Below are positions 7,687-15,929 of a stretch of DNA of 35,983 bases, piece by piece; position 1 is the stretch's first letter, and the number at the start of each line of letters is the position of its first letter. The position numbers and the translations under genes were made by a program. This DNA comes from Gammaproteobacteria bacterium (lineage in GTDB: Bacteria; Pseudomonadota; Gammaproteobacteria; GCA-001735895): the NCBI GenBank assembly GCA_030066335.1, contig JASJBV010000002.1:1-35983 (forward strand), written 5' to 3'. Below the pieces are notes generated by a model. It was not told the origin of the DNA and ran no database searches. It saw nothing but the letters and a program-made list of their open reading frames with translations.

Positions 7687-8205
7687 CTAGTCCTTTTCAA
7701 TCCACAGGGTGACTTCGCCGACCTTGAAACCCCATTTCTTCATCTTTGCCCGGTTGATCAGGCGGTTCTCATCCATCAGGTACATCCAGTCATCAAAATC
7801 GATATCCCAGGTTTTACCATCTACCGTAATCGTCAGTGTGTAACGCCAGTTCAGGGCATAGCCACTGGTTTGACCCTTGGCAGGATTGACCACGTCACTG
7901 GCGGTACCGCCGTAAATACCATCTGCATGTTTTTCCAGGTACCAGGTGCGCCGCTGTTCCTCGCCATCGTCATAGTAAAACATTTCATCCAGCACGCCCT
8001 TGTTGCCTTCCCAATTGCCGACCATGTCGACTTTGAATCGCCGTAATACCTTGCCGCTGCGATTTTGCACCATGCCGTAGGCGGTAAGCTTACCGTTGTA
8101 AAACTCTTCCAGCTTCAGCTCGGGACTGGTGTTCTGGTAATAACTCATCGGGGTAGCGCAACCGACCAGCAGCAACAGGAAGGGCCAGATCCAGTTACGC
8201 ATCAT
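7687..8205 (-). CDS. DUF3833 lipoprotein
   Basis: Lipoprotein of 172 residues. The start at 8205 (ATGATG) overlaps the stop of the preceding gene by 11 nt, which suggests coupling; an upstream extension in the same frame lies inside that gene and is rejected. A short signal peptide ends in the lipobox LLVGCATP with Cys16. The mature part shows LEEFYNGKLTAYGMVQNRSGKV and a C-terminal DFDDWMYLMDENRLINRA, which is the DUF3833 pattern. Family members accompany SDR/FAD-oxidase/CFA gene groups in Proteobacteria and are uncharacterised. It probably sits at a membrane facing the periplasm and may bind a lipid or lipid product; that role is inference. Confidence 0.88.
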   Translation of the reverse strand: MMRNWIWPFLLLLVGCATPMSYYQNTSPELKLEEFYNGKLTAYGMVQNRSGKVLRRFKVDMVGNWEGNKGVLDEMFYYDDGEEQRRTWYLEKHADGIYGGTASDVVNPAKGQTSGYALNWRYTLTITVDGKTWDIDFDDWMYLMDENRLINRAKMKKWGFKVGEVTLWIEKD

Positions 8206-8686
8206 ACTCGCCGAGCAACTGCATGCGCAGCTTCGGTTTGCGGGTTTTGTCGGACAGCCATATGGCGAGAAAAGCCGGGGCAAATTCTGCATCCTGGATC
8301 TCGCCGATCAAATCGTCGTTAAAGAAAAACTGGCTGATACCTTGGTCATTGACATGTAACAACAGCTCATCACCCGGCGTGACCGATGGCCAGATATCTT
8401 GCAGTTGCTCGCGCCATTGCGGTTTCCAGTCGACATCGATGCGTTGCCACTCTTTGACCGTGGTTTCGACCAACATTTCAGCCTCGATATCCCGCGCGTA
8501 TTCGATCGCCAGGGCAATCGGATAACCGCTGTCCTGGTAACGCCCACTGCCACTGAGCAGGGTGATGTCGTAGACTTTCCAGAACATCCAGTTCAATTCG
8601 CTCTGGCCAACGACGGACAAGGTTGCAACCGGACTGGCCATCACCGGTAAACCGATAAACCAACAGATCAATAATAGCTTTTTCAT
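8195..8686 (-). CDS. chalcone-isomerase-like periplasmic protein
   Basis: 163 residues from the ATG at 8686, which overlaps the DUF2878 stop as ATGA with GGGTGAGA before it. A signal peptide ends near PVMA (residue ~17). The mature domain begins VATLSVVGQSELNWMFWKVYDITLLSGSGRY, the hallmark of the bacterial chalcone isomerase-like family. A conserved ALAIEYARDI and a GDELLLHV hairpin follow. Bacterial members lack demonstrated chalcone isomerase activity; fatty-acid binding is known for related folds. Its place next to a CFA-like enzyme and DUF3833 fits lipid handling in the periplasm, but this is inference. Confidence 0.88.
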   Translation of the reverse strand: MKKLLLICWFIGLPVMASPVATLSVVGQSELNWMFWKVYDITLLSGSGRYQDSGYPIALAIEYARDIEAEMLVETTVKEWQRIDVDWKPQWREQLQDIWPSVTPGDELLLHVNDQGISQFFFNDDLIGEIQDAEFAPAFLAIWLSDKTRKPKLRMQLLGEYDA

Positions 8687-9168
8687 GTTCTCACCCTTAT
8701 CTTGTAGTCCAGCTGTACCAGCAGCGGTAACATAATCGCCCATAGGATGGCCAGGGTGGCAATCGTCCAGGTCAGGCCCATCGGCAATTCAACCGCCTCT
8801 AACTTCCAACCCGCCAGGTAAGAGGCGGTACCGGCCACCGCACCGATCGGTACCAGCACAAACCATGGCAGTTTGCGTAACCAGATCATGCTGTGGCCCA
8901 GGGTCAGGACAAAGCCTATCCAAATTAAACCCAGCCACAGCGGCAGGGTTTCGAAGACAAAAATCCCACTCAAGGTCAGAGTCGCGTCGACTGTGATGCC
9001 GATCAATGCAATAGGGATCACGCGCCAGTCAGTGCCGCGACTGGGGGTAAAAATAAAATGGGCGGCAATCAGCAGTAGCGACAGCATGATCCATTCGTTG
9101 CGTCCGATGACGGCGCTGAACCATAGAATTTGAAACGCAATCAGCTGTGCCCAGAACCATTTAGACAT
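8683..9168 (-). CDS. DUF2878 inner-membrane protein
   Basis: A 161-residue integral membrane protein with about five or six hydrophobic segments and a tryptophan-rich N-terminus (MSKWFWAQLIAFQILWFSAV). GITVDATLTLSGIF, LPLWLGLIWIGFVLTLGHSM and a long alanine/glycine-rich segment agree with DUF2878 (YbfB-like small membrane proteins). The ATG at 9168 lies inside the end of the CFA-like gene (28-nt overlap) behind GGAGCGAG. It overlaps the next gene by 4 nt. The function is unknown; the operon suggests a partner in membrane-lipid modification. Confidence 0.85.
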   Translation of the reverse strand: MSKWFWAQLIAFQILWFSAVIGRNEWIMLSLLLIAAHFIFTPSRGTDWRVIPIALIGITVDATLTLSGIFVFETLPLWLGLIWIGFVLTLGHSMIWLRKLPWFVLVPIGAVAGTASYLAGWKLEAVELPMGLTWTIATLAILWAIMLPLLVQLDYKIRVRT

Positions 9169-10391
9169 ATTCTCGCTCCTGGCTTGGCGGCTTCGAAGTG
9201 GACCAGACCGATAGTGCCTTCCCTGAATCCACCTTCACAATAGGCCAGGTAAAAATCCCACAGACGTTGGAAATCCATGTCATAACCCATCTCCACTAAC
9301 TGGCTGGTAGCCTCGTGAAAACGCTCGGTCCAGTCGGTTATGGTCTGGGCATAGTGATGTCCGTAATCGGTCAATCGGGTCACCGTCATCGAGGTTTGTT
9401 TTTTCAGATGCTTGGTCATCTCGCTGACCGATGGCAGGCAGCCTCCCGGGAAAATATAACGCTGGATGAAGTCAACGCTCTTGCGATACTGATCGTATCT
9501 CTGGTCAGAGATGGTAATGGCCTGGATCAGCATGCGGCCATCGTCTTTCAACAGCTGCTCCAGCTTCTTGAAATATCCTGGAAAAAATTGATGGCCGACG
9601 GCTTCGATCATCTCCACCGATACCAGTTTGTCGTACTGGCCCTCGAGGTCGCGATAATCCTGCAGCAACAGGGTAACTCTGTCCTCCAGGCCCTGTTGCT
9701 CGACCTGTTGCTGGGTGTAGTTGAACTGTTGTTGCGACAGAGTGGTCGTGGTCACCCGGCAACCGTAGTGTTTCGCTGCATAGCAGGCCAGTCCGCCCCA
9801 ACCGGTACCGATCTCGATCAGGTGATCCTCGGGATTTAACTCCAGCTGGTCACAGATTCTTTTCAGCTTGAATTCCTGCGCCTCGACCAGGCTTGCCTCC
9901 GGGCTTGGGTAGATCGCCGACGAATACTGCATGTGTGGATCCAGCATCAGCTGGTACATATCGTTACCGAGATCGTAATGCGCGGCGATGTTAGAACGAC
10001 TGCCTTCACGGGTATTCTTGTTCAACACATGGGATATTTTATGCCAGGGATAAGTGATCCAACCCAAACGCTTTTCCAGTTTCTCCAGGGTTGCCATGTT
10101 CCTGCAGAAAACCCTGATCACCGCGGTCAGGTCCGGGGTTTCCCAGTCACCTTCCACATAAGCTTCGGCATAGCCGACACTACCGCCGCTGAGCACGCGA
10201 GTATATAGACGACTGTCGTTGACCTTTACCACGGCCTGCAGAGACGCATCTTTATCGCCAAAGAAATATCTTTGCGAACGCTCTTCGACGGTAATGCCAC
10301 AATCTTTCAGGCCCTTGAACAAGGCAAAAACGAGTTTCCTCGACAGTTGTTCGATAATCCCGGATTGTTGATTGGTTATGATGGATTCCAT
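9141..10391 (-). CDS. cyclopropane-fatty-acyl-phospholipid synthase family methyltransferase
   Basis: Predicted to transfer a methyl group from SAM to the double bond of unsaturated phospholipid acyl chains. At 416 residues it has the usual family length. The N-terminal lipid-binding part carries VLSGGSVGYAEAYVEGDW. The catalytic part has HYDLGNDMYQLMLD (138-151), motif I LIEIGTGWGGLA (191-202), SVEMIEAVGHQFF (258-270) and YIFPGGCLPS. It is the fourth gene of an operon with SDR, FAD-oxidoreductase and DUF1365 genes, a set that in other bacteria belongs to singlet-oxygen or light-stress regulons. The product could be a cyclopropane, methyl-branched or furan fatty acid; sequence alone does not decide. 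Confidence 0.92.
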   Translation of the reverse strand: MESIITNQQSGIIEQLSRKLVFALFKGLKDCGITVEERSQRYFFGDKDASLQAVVKVNDSRLYTRVLSGGSVGYAEAYVEGDWETPDLTAVIRVFCRNMATLEKLEKRLGWITYPWHKISHVLNKNTREGSRSNIAAHYDLGNDMYQLMLDPHMQYSSAIYPSPEASLVEAQEFKLKRICDQLELNPEDHLIEIGTGWGGLACYAAKHYGCRVTTTTLSQQQFNYTQQQVEQQGLEDRVTLLLQDYRDLEGQYDKLVSVEMIEAVGHQFFPGYFKKLEQLLKDDGRMLIQAITISDQRYDQYRKSVDFIQRYIFPGGCLPSVSEMTKHLKKQTSMTVTRLTDYGHHYAQTITDWTERFHEATSQLVEMGYDMDFQRLWDFYLAYCEGGFREGTIGLVHFEAAKPGARICLNGSGHS

Positions 10392-10400
10392 GGTTAACTC

Positions 10401-11150
10401 CTATGGATGAGAATGATATGGAACTTTTTTTATGAACAGTTTCAATGCCTGCCAGTAAATACCCTTCAATATGGTCAGGGTCATCACCGGCCACTGCTTC
10501 AACACTGACCATAGCGAGGTACTGGTTAGCGCGTGCTGCTGTACCGACAAGGTTGCGTCGAATAATTTATCCTGTTGCCAGTTCTCTATGTGCACCAGGA
10601 TATGCTCATCGCTGTGCTCGATCCGCCAGTGGTATTGCATATCCATGCCCATGAACGGGGACACATGAAAATCCTTTTTCGTCTGTTGCGGATTTTCCAC
10701 GTCGACCAGGTAACAGTGACGTTCATTCCACGGCGTGTTGTGCACCTCGGCCAGCATGTACCTGGGCTTACCCTGCTGGTAACAGAAGAAGAAGTTGACC
10801 GGACTGAAATAAATGCCGAAACAGCGTACCTGGCCCAGTAACAGGACGGACTCGATGATGCTGTTGTCACCGCCCAGCTGCGCGACTTTTTCCAGTACCG
10901 CCTGCTTCAGGGAAAGCTCGTTATCGTCAAGGTAATCACAACGGCGGAAACTCAACGCGGCGAAACGGTTGGCGCCGAAGAAACGCAGGTTCTGATCCAG
11001 CGTATCCAGCTCATCCAGGTCCAGGCCGAGCATGTACATCGGGTAACTGAAACCATGCTCGGTTGGCGAGTAACGCATGTGATGGACCTTGCCGATGTAT
11101 ACAGCACTGTTCCAGGCAACACTTTCCGCACCAGCGACCATGGTATTCAT
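10401..11150 (-). CDS. DUF1365 protein
   Basis: A 249-residue protein with the DUF1365 signature SAVYIGKVHHMRYSPTEHGFSYPMYMLGLDLDEL, RFFGANRFAALSFRRCDY and a middle SPVNFFFCY. A later HVSPFMGMDMQYHWRIE is also typical. The ATG at 11150 overlaps the stop of the FAD-oxidoreductase gene as ATGA with GGAG before it. DUF1365 genes are almost always linked to an FAD amine-oxidase-like gene and a CFA-like gene, exactly as here. The family is uncharacterised biochemically, and a role in modified fatty-acid synthesis is inferred from linkage. Some relatives are fused to the methyltransferase partner. Confidence 0.9.
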   Translation of the reverse strand: MNTMVAGAESVAWNSAVYIGKVHHMRYSPTEHGFSYPMYMLGLDLDELDTLDQNLRFFGANRFAALSFRRCDYLDDNELSLKQAVLEKVAQLGGDNSIIESVLLLGQVRCFGIYFSPVNFFFCYQQGKPRYMLAEVHNTPWNERHCYLVDVENPQQTKKDFHVSPFMGMDMQYHWRIEHSDEHILVHIENWQQDKLFDATLSVQQHALTSTSLWSVLKQWPVMTLTILKGIYWQALKLFIKKVPYHSHP

Positions 11151-12394
11151 AAGGAAACTCCAAATCGTGCACAAACATCGAGAGCACTTTTTACCCCATC
11201 TTCATGGAAGCCGTTATACCAGTAGGCGCCGCAGAAGTGGGTGTGGTTCTTACCGCAAATCAGGTCCCGGTTTTGTTGCGCCGTAACCGTGCCGGGCTCG
11301 TATACCGGATGGGCATAGCGGAACTCGCCCAGGACCTGGTCCGGATCTATCGCCGAACTGCGGTTCAGGGTAACACAGAATGTTTCATCCGCAGCAAGCC
11401 CCTGCAGGATATTCATGTTGTAAGTGACCGCGGGTGCAGAATCATGGGATTGTCCCTGCCAGAAATTCCAGCTCGCCCAGGCTTTCGGTTGATCGGGCAG
11501 CAGGTTACGGTCGGTATGTAATACCACCTCGTTTTCGCGGTATTTGATCCCGCTCAAGACCTGCTGCTCATCGTCACTGATGTCCTTCAACAAGCGCAGT
11601 GACTGATCCGAATGACAGGCCAGGATTACCTCGTCAAATGTCCTGGAACCATCGGCGCTGTGCACCTCAACGCCCTCGGCGTTGCGCTCGACAGCTGATA
11701 CTGCACAGTCCAGCTTGATCTCCTGTACCGCTGCGGTCAGGGCCGGGATATAAGACCTGGAACCGCCCTTGATAACATACCACTGCGGTCGATCCACGAT
11801 ATTGAGCAGGCCATGGTTTTTGAAGAAGCGCAAAAACAATCCGAGCGGAAATTCACGCGCATCATCGATCGATGCCGACCAGATCGCGGCAACCATCGGC
11901 AGGATATAATGTTCGGCGAAGAAATCGGAAAACCTGTGCTGATCGAGGAAATCACCCAGGGTTAGATCACTTTGCGCGCTTTGCTCCTTTAACAACTGCT
12001 TGCTTGCTTTGTTGAAGCGGACGATATCATAGATGAACTTGTAGAAACGTGGACTGACCAGGTTCTTGCGCTGGGCAAACATCGTGGACAGGCTGTGGCC
12101 GTTATATTCGATACCGCTTTGCAGGTGTTGCACGCTGAAACTCATCTCGGTTTCCTGCTTGTCGATACCGGTTTTATCCAGCAGCTTGAGAAAGTTCGGG
12201 TAAGTCCAGTCATTGAACACGATAAACCCGGTATCAATGGCGTAATCTTTTTCGTTCACGGTCACATCGACGGTCGCGGTATGACCGCCGAGTACCGGGT
12301 TGGCCTCGTACAGGCAGACATGGTGATCCTGGCTGAGCAGATAAGCTGAGGTCAGGCCGGATATACCACTACCGATGACGGCAATCTGTTTCAC
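11147..12394 (-). CDS. FAD-dependent amine-oxidase-like oxidoreductase
   Basis: 415 residues starting at a GTG (12394) that overlaps the SDR stop as GTGA, with GGAG spaced before it. The dinucleotide-binding loop AVIGSGISGLTSAYLL (FAD) and the motif YEANPVLGGHTATVDV are clear, followed by DTGFIVFNDWTYPNFLKLLD. The C-terminal half contains the ACHSDQSLRLL segment common to this oxidase/desaturase-like group. It probably oxidises or desaturates a membrane acyl chain. Related proteins paired with CFA-like enzymes take part in making furan fatty acids in alphaproteobacteria. That functional link is by family and context, not shown by this sequence. Confidence 0.9.
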   Translation of the reverse strand: MKQIAVIGSGISGLTSAYLLSQDHHVCLYEANPVLGGHTATVDVTVNEKDYAIDTGFIVFNDWTYPNFLKLLDKTGIDKQETEMSFSVQHLQSGIEYNGHSLSTMFAQRKNLVSPRFYKFIYDIVRFNKASKQLLKEQSAQSDLTLGDFLDQHRFSDFFAEHYILPMVAAIWSASIDDAREFPLGLFLRFFKNHGLLNIVDRPQWYVIKGGSRSYIPALTAAVQEIKLDCAVSAVERNAEGVEVHSADGSRTFDEVILACHSDQSLRLLKDISDDEQQVLSGIKYRENEVVLHTDRNLLPDQPKAWASWNFWQGQSHDSAPAVTYNMNILQGLAADETFCVTLNRSSAIDPDQVLGEFRYAHPVYEPGTVTAQQNRDLICGKNHTHFCGAYWYNGFHEDGVKSALDVCARFGVSL

Positions 12395-13119
12395 GCAGCA
12401 CTCCGCGCCATCGATACCGCTATACGGTGCCAAAGTGAATGCGGCAGCCAGGATAACAATCGCATCACGGCGATAAACACAAACGGGAAATTGATCTCTT
12501 TCTTCTTTTTTTCCAGGCCGGTGCGAATGATATTACTTGCCTCTTTCACCCCGATCCGGCCCGGCATCGGAAAATCGTTGAGCTGGGTCAGCGGCGTATC
12601 GACAAACCCCGGGCGGATCAGCGACAGGCTGATGCCCTGATGGTCAAGGTCTACTGCCAGGGTGCGGGTCAGGTAATCCAGCGCCGCCTTGGAAGCCCCG
12701 TAGGCCTCGGCCCGGGTCAATGGCAGAAAGGTCACCGAGGAACTGACGATGGCCAGCTGGCTGCCCTCGCTCATGTTCGGCAATAACGCGGCCAGGCAAT
12801 TGACGGTACCCATAACATTGGTCGAGAACACCCGGTCGAACAACTCGGCGTCGAACTGCTTTGCGTCATCGATGTATTCACAACTGCCTGCATTGAGAAT
12901 GACCAGCTCCAGGTCGTCGACATCGGCCAGCGCCAGCCGGGTCTGTTCGCGGTCATTGGTATCAAAGCTGCGGTAGTCGTAATGGCTGGAATCCGATAGC
13001 TGACGCAGTCTTTCTTGATTACGGCCGCAGGCCACGACTGACCAGCCCTGCTCGAGGTAGTCCAGGCTGAGTTGTTTACCTATGCCGGACGATGCGCCGG
13101 TAATCAGTACCCGTTTCAT
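12391..13119 (-). CDS. short-chain dehydrogenase/reductase
   Basis: Classical SDR of 242 residues. The NAD(P)-binding TGASSGIG lies at 7-14, NAG at 76-78, the catalytic Ser near 127-128 and Tyr140/Lys144 in YGASK. The C-terminal tail is basic and hydrophobic (EKKKKEINFPFVFIAVMRLLSWLP), suggesting membrane association, which fits a lipid substrate. It is the first gene of the eight-gene lipid operon. The promoter region upstream holds four 11-bp direct repeats. Gly-Arg after beta2 (ACGRNQERL) suggests NADPH preference. The substrate is unknown. Confidence 0.92.
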   Translation of the reverse strand: MKRVLITGASSGIGKQLSLDYLEQGWSVVACGRNQERLRQLSDSSHYDYRSFDTNDREQTRLALADVDDLELVILNAGSCEYIDDAKQFDAELFDRVFSTNVMGTVNCLAALLPNMSEGSQLAIVSSSVTFLPLTRAEAYGASKAALDYLTRTLAVDLDHQGISLSLIRPGFVDTPLTQLNDFPMPGRIGVKEASNIIRTGLEKKKKEINFPFVFIAVMRLLSWLPHSLWHRIAVSMARSAA

Positions 13120-13203
13120 GATCAGATGGTCTCCCGAAAGAAATGATTGCCGGTTGATGATTGCGATCCGGCATAAAACATGGACATAACCTAGAAGACA
13201 GAT

Positions 13204-13247
13204 CGTGAAAGCCCTGTCAAAACCATGTGAAAATTATGTGAAATTAC
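13204..13247. promoter_or_regulatory. four 11-bp direct repeats, candidate OmpR/PhoB-type operator (site B)
   Basis: Plus-strand 11-mers are CGTGAAAGCCC, TGTCAAAACCA, TGTGAAAATTA and TGTGAAATTAC. Read on the minus strand they give TTTCACA-like blocks 11 bp apart ending 84 nt from the SDR start codon. The last two units are nearly identical to those of site A. The only genes around are on the minus strand, so the SDR operon is the probable target. A TTGACA occurs within the third repeat on the minus strand, so a bound regulator could sit over the -35 region. Confidence 0.6.
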
Positions 13248-13289
13248 AAAATTTAATTATTATTCAATGTGTTACGAACGAGCATGAAT

Positions 13290-13709
13290 TTACTTCAAGC
13301 GCTTTTTAATACCCTTTACCAGGCTGCCCAATAAGGGAATATGTTCGTACAGCATCGCCCCCAGATCATAATAATCACAGTGATAATCGATCTTTTCGCC
13401 GAAGCGCAAATGGCTGACACCGGGTACCTCGATTAAATTTCCGCCATTCAGTCGCGGGTGCTGGAAATTCATCACCCAGCGCACATAAGCTTCGTTGTCC
13501 TGTTCTATCACCTGTTCGATATCAAACCAGCAGCGCTGAACCTGCTGCATCATTTCTTCGAAATAGCGGGTGAATGTTTCGATGCCATGCACACAGTGCA
13601 CCGGATCGCAGAACTCGATATCATCGCTGTATATCTCCCCCAGCTGCGACAGGGGATTCTGGTCCAGTTTTTCATAATACTGACAAAAATCATTGACTAA
13701 CGCATGCAT
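13290..13709 (-). CDS. NTF2-like (SnoaL-type) protein
   Basis: 139 residues forming a compact cone-shaped NTF2-like fold. HALVNDFCQYYEKLDQNPLSQLGEIYSDDIEFCDPVHCVHG is the usual helix-then-strand start, and RWVMNFQHP plus GVSHLRFGEKIDYHCDYYDLGAMLYEHIPLLG is the typical end. Such proteins isomerise, hydrate or bind small hydrophobic compounds. Members next to photolyase and SDR genes are common in Proteobacteria but have no assigned activity. Its ATG overlaps the photolyase stop by one base (TAATG). Its stop lies 170 nt before the SDR start, and it appears to be the last gene of the photolyase operon. Confidence 0.85.
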   Translation of the reverse strand: MHALVNDFCQYYEKLDQNPLSQLGEIYSDDIEFCDPVHCVHGIETFTRYFEEMMQQVQRCWFDIEQVIEQDNEAYVRWVMNFQHPRLNGGNLIEVPGVSHLRFGEKIDYHCDYYDLGAMLYEHIPLLGSLVKGIKKRLK

Positions 13710-15109
13710 TAGGCAACCTCCGGATTCTTGGTGGATTGAAACATGCGCAGGGTTTTTTCCCGCGCCTCCTTGTGCACCACAATTGGCGCAGGATAACTAT
13801 GACCGAGTTCCTGTTCCGCCAGCCACTGCTGCGGGCTATGAATATCAGCATCCGGCACCGATGCTAATTCAGGTACCCAGGCCCGGATGAATTCACCCTG
13901 CTTGTCATAACGTTCGCCCTGTACCGTTGGGTTGAAGATTCGAAAATAGGGTGCCGCGTCGGCACCGGTACTGGCCGCCCATTGCCAACCACCATTATTG
14001 GATGCGAAATCCGCATCGATCAGCTGTGCCATGAAATAGTCTTCACCCCAGCGCCAATCGATTTGTAAATCCTTGACCAGGAAACTGGCGACGATCATGC
14101 GTAAGCGGTTATGCATCCAGCCGGTCTGATTGAGACAGCGCATCGCCGCATCGATGATGGGGTAACCGGTCTGGCCATCACACCAGGCCTGGAATTGGGA
14201 TTTATCCTGCGACCACTTGATAAGTCGGGTTTCCAGCTTGAATGGCTGGTGCATGCTGAGCCTGGGATAGGCCACCATCAGATGTCGATAAAATTCGCGC
14301 CAGATCAGTTCGTTGAACCAGGCAAAGCCCTGTTCCCCTGGACTGAGTGGTAGGTAACCCAATTGCTGCTCAATCGCCTGCAGGCACTGGGCGGTGGACA
14401 GTACCCCAGCCGCCAGATAGGGTGACAGGGAACTGGTGGCAGGCAAGGCCGGAAAGTCCCGGAGTTCTTTATAGTCGAGCAGATGTTCCCGGCAAAACTG
14501 CTGCAGCCGCTGCTGGGCGGCGTACTCACCTGCCGGCCAGGGTGAATCTTTATCGACATTGCCGTCGTCACCAGACGTTGGTGGATGATCCGAGTCAGGT
14601 GCCGGCAACAGCTTGTAGCCATGTTCCTTGAAATATTTTATCCAGGCGTTCCTGAACGGCGTAAACACCTTGTACATTTCACCGTTGCCGGTGACCAGGT
14701 TACCCGGTGACACGATACAATCCGCCTCGAACATGCTGAATTTCGCCTCGATGGCATCCCTGACCGCCCGGTCCCGGCGCAGCTCATTGATCCCGGTCTC
14801 GCGGTTGGCGAATAAGGCGTCAATCTGTTGCTGCTGACAAAAATCCAGCATCAGTTCGGGGATGTCATTAAACGAAGCACATTCGAGCCGATGCAGATGG
14901 ATATCGATGGCCTGGAGGGCTTGCGCCAATGCCTGCAGATTCTGTTGGATAAATGCCAACTGGCGCGAGCCCAGTCCATGTTGTTGCCACTGACCGGGGC
15001 AATCGATATGAATGGCCACGACCTCATCTCCGGTGGCCAGCGCACGCTGCAAGGCGGGATTATGGGTTAATCTCAGATCGGTTCTAAACCAGACCAAATG
15101 ACGCTTCAT
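13709..15109 (-). CDS. phrB: deoxyribodipyrimidine photo-lyase (CPD photolyase)
   Basis: Light-driven repair of cyclobutane pyrimidine dimers. 466 residues, the normal length of class I photolyases. The N-terminal antenna domain begins MKRHLVWFRTDLRLTHNPAL. The FAD-binding domain has WFNELIWREFYRHLM, WCDGQTGYPIIDAAMRCLNQTGWMHNR and LRMIVASFLVKDL. The tail DFASNNGGWQWAASTGADAAPYFRIFNP is diagnostic. The ATG at 15109 lies within the end of the MerR-family gene (26-nt overlap) and has GAGG before it. It is translated from the operon starting at 16875, whose promoter carries TGTACAAG-type repeats and whose second gene is a LitR/CarH-like regulator. Confidence 0.95.
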   Translation of the reverse strand: MKRHLVWFRTDLRLTHNPALQRALATGDEVVAIHIDCPGQWQQHGLGSRQLAFIQQNLQALAQALQAIDIHLHRLECASFNDIPELMLDFCQQQQIDALFANRETGINELRRDRAVRDAIEAKFSMFEADCIVSPGNLVTGNGEMYKVFTPFRNAWIKYFKEHGYKLLPAPDSDHPPTSGDDGNVDKDSPWPAGEYAAQQRLQQFCREHLLDYKELRDFPALPATSSLSPYLAAGVLSTAQCLQAIEQQLGYLPLSPGEQGFAWFNELIWREFYRHLMVAYPRLSMHQPFKLETRLIKWSQDKSQFQAWCDGQTGYPIIDAAMRCLNQTGWMHNRLRMIVASFLVKDLQIDWRWGEDYFMAQLIDADFASNNGGWQWAASTGADAAPYFRIFNPTVQGERYDKQGEFIRAWVPELASVPDADIHSPQQWLAEQELGHSYPAPIVVHKEAREKTLRMFQSTKNPEVA

Positions 15110-15929
15110 GTTGCCTCACCAATTGGGTAACAGATGGATGATAAGGATGGTCGAGCCAGCCCATGTCGAAATAAACATTACCGATATCACCGCAGAAAAA
15201 ACTGTTGTCGGGCCATACCGTTTGATACTTGTTGAACCAGGATTCGGTCAGGCCGGCGCCGAGCAAGACCAGGTAAGCATCGACGCTCAAGCGATCCTGA
15301 ATCAGCGGTAATTGAGTCGGCTCGATCTGGCCAAGATCCAGGCTGCGACATTCAACCCCCTGCAATTCATAGCGCGTCAACAGGCTATCCAGGGCCGAAA
15401 CCTTGCCGCAGCGCATGACTGCAATCATCGGACCGCTATGAATTGACAACCAGTGGATAAGCAGTTGTTGCAGCAGTCCATGACCGCTTTGTTCGATGAC
15501 CGCGCGATCGGGGCGCTCGAGCTGGCTTAACTGTAATAACCAGGGGCGGATGACATGCCCCAGTAACAGGTCTACCGGGTACAGTTTGGATAACTCTCGC
15601 AGCCGGCTCTCCAGCCCCGCCAGGTTCAACTGTTGCGCCAGCTCGATTAATTCGAGATTGATCTGTTCCCAGTTGGAACCCGTGGATTCGGTAGTTGCTG
15701 TCTGCAGCAGCGACTTGACCTGGCCAATACTGACCCCTTTTTCCAGCCAGTTCAGCACCTGCTGAATGGTGGCTATATCCTGCTCGGAATAAAGTCTATG
15801 TCCGCTGTCGGTACGGGCCGGTTTGATCAGACCATAACGCCGTTGCCAGGCGCGCAAAGTCACCGGATTGACCCCGGTCTTCTGCGATACCTCCCTGATC
15901 GGATACATAGTCGCTGGATCAGAGGGCAT
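15084..15929 (-). CDS. MerR-family regulator, LitR/CarH-like without visible cobalamin motif
   Basis: The N-terminal MerR winged helix MYPIREVSQKTGVNPVTLRAWQRRYGLI matches regulators of the LitR/CarH/CarA group, as do HRLYSEQDI and the LNWLEKGVSIGQVKSLL wing. Residues ~80-160 form a helical bundle, and the C-terminal ~120 residues have a Rossmann-like pattern. The DxHxxG cobalamin-binding motif of light-sensing CarH is not seen, so B12-based light sensing is doubtful. Position before phrB matches light-stress operons elsewhere. The start is uncertain: ATG at 15929 overlaps the upstream stop by 11 nt, while ATG at 15908 would begin MYPIREVS as in relatives. It is a probable repressor of its own operon. 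Confidence 0.85.
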   Translation of the reverse strand: MPSDPATMYPIREVSQKTGVNPVTLRAWQRRYGLIKPARTDSGHRLYSEQDIATIQQVLNWLEKGVSIGQVKSLLQTATTESTGSNWEQINLELIELAQQLNLAGLESRLRELSKLYPVDLLLGHVIRPWLLQLSQLERPDRAVIEQSGHGLLQQLLIHWLSIHSGPMIAVMRCGKVSALDSLLTRYELQGVECRSLDLGQIEPTQLPLIQDRLSVDAYLVLLGAGLTESWFNKYQTVWPDNSFFCGDIGNVYFDMGWLDHPYHPSVTQLVRQHEASFGLV

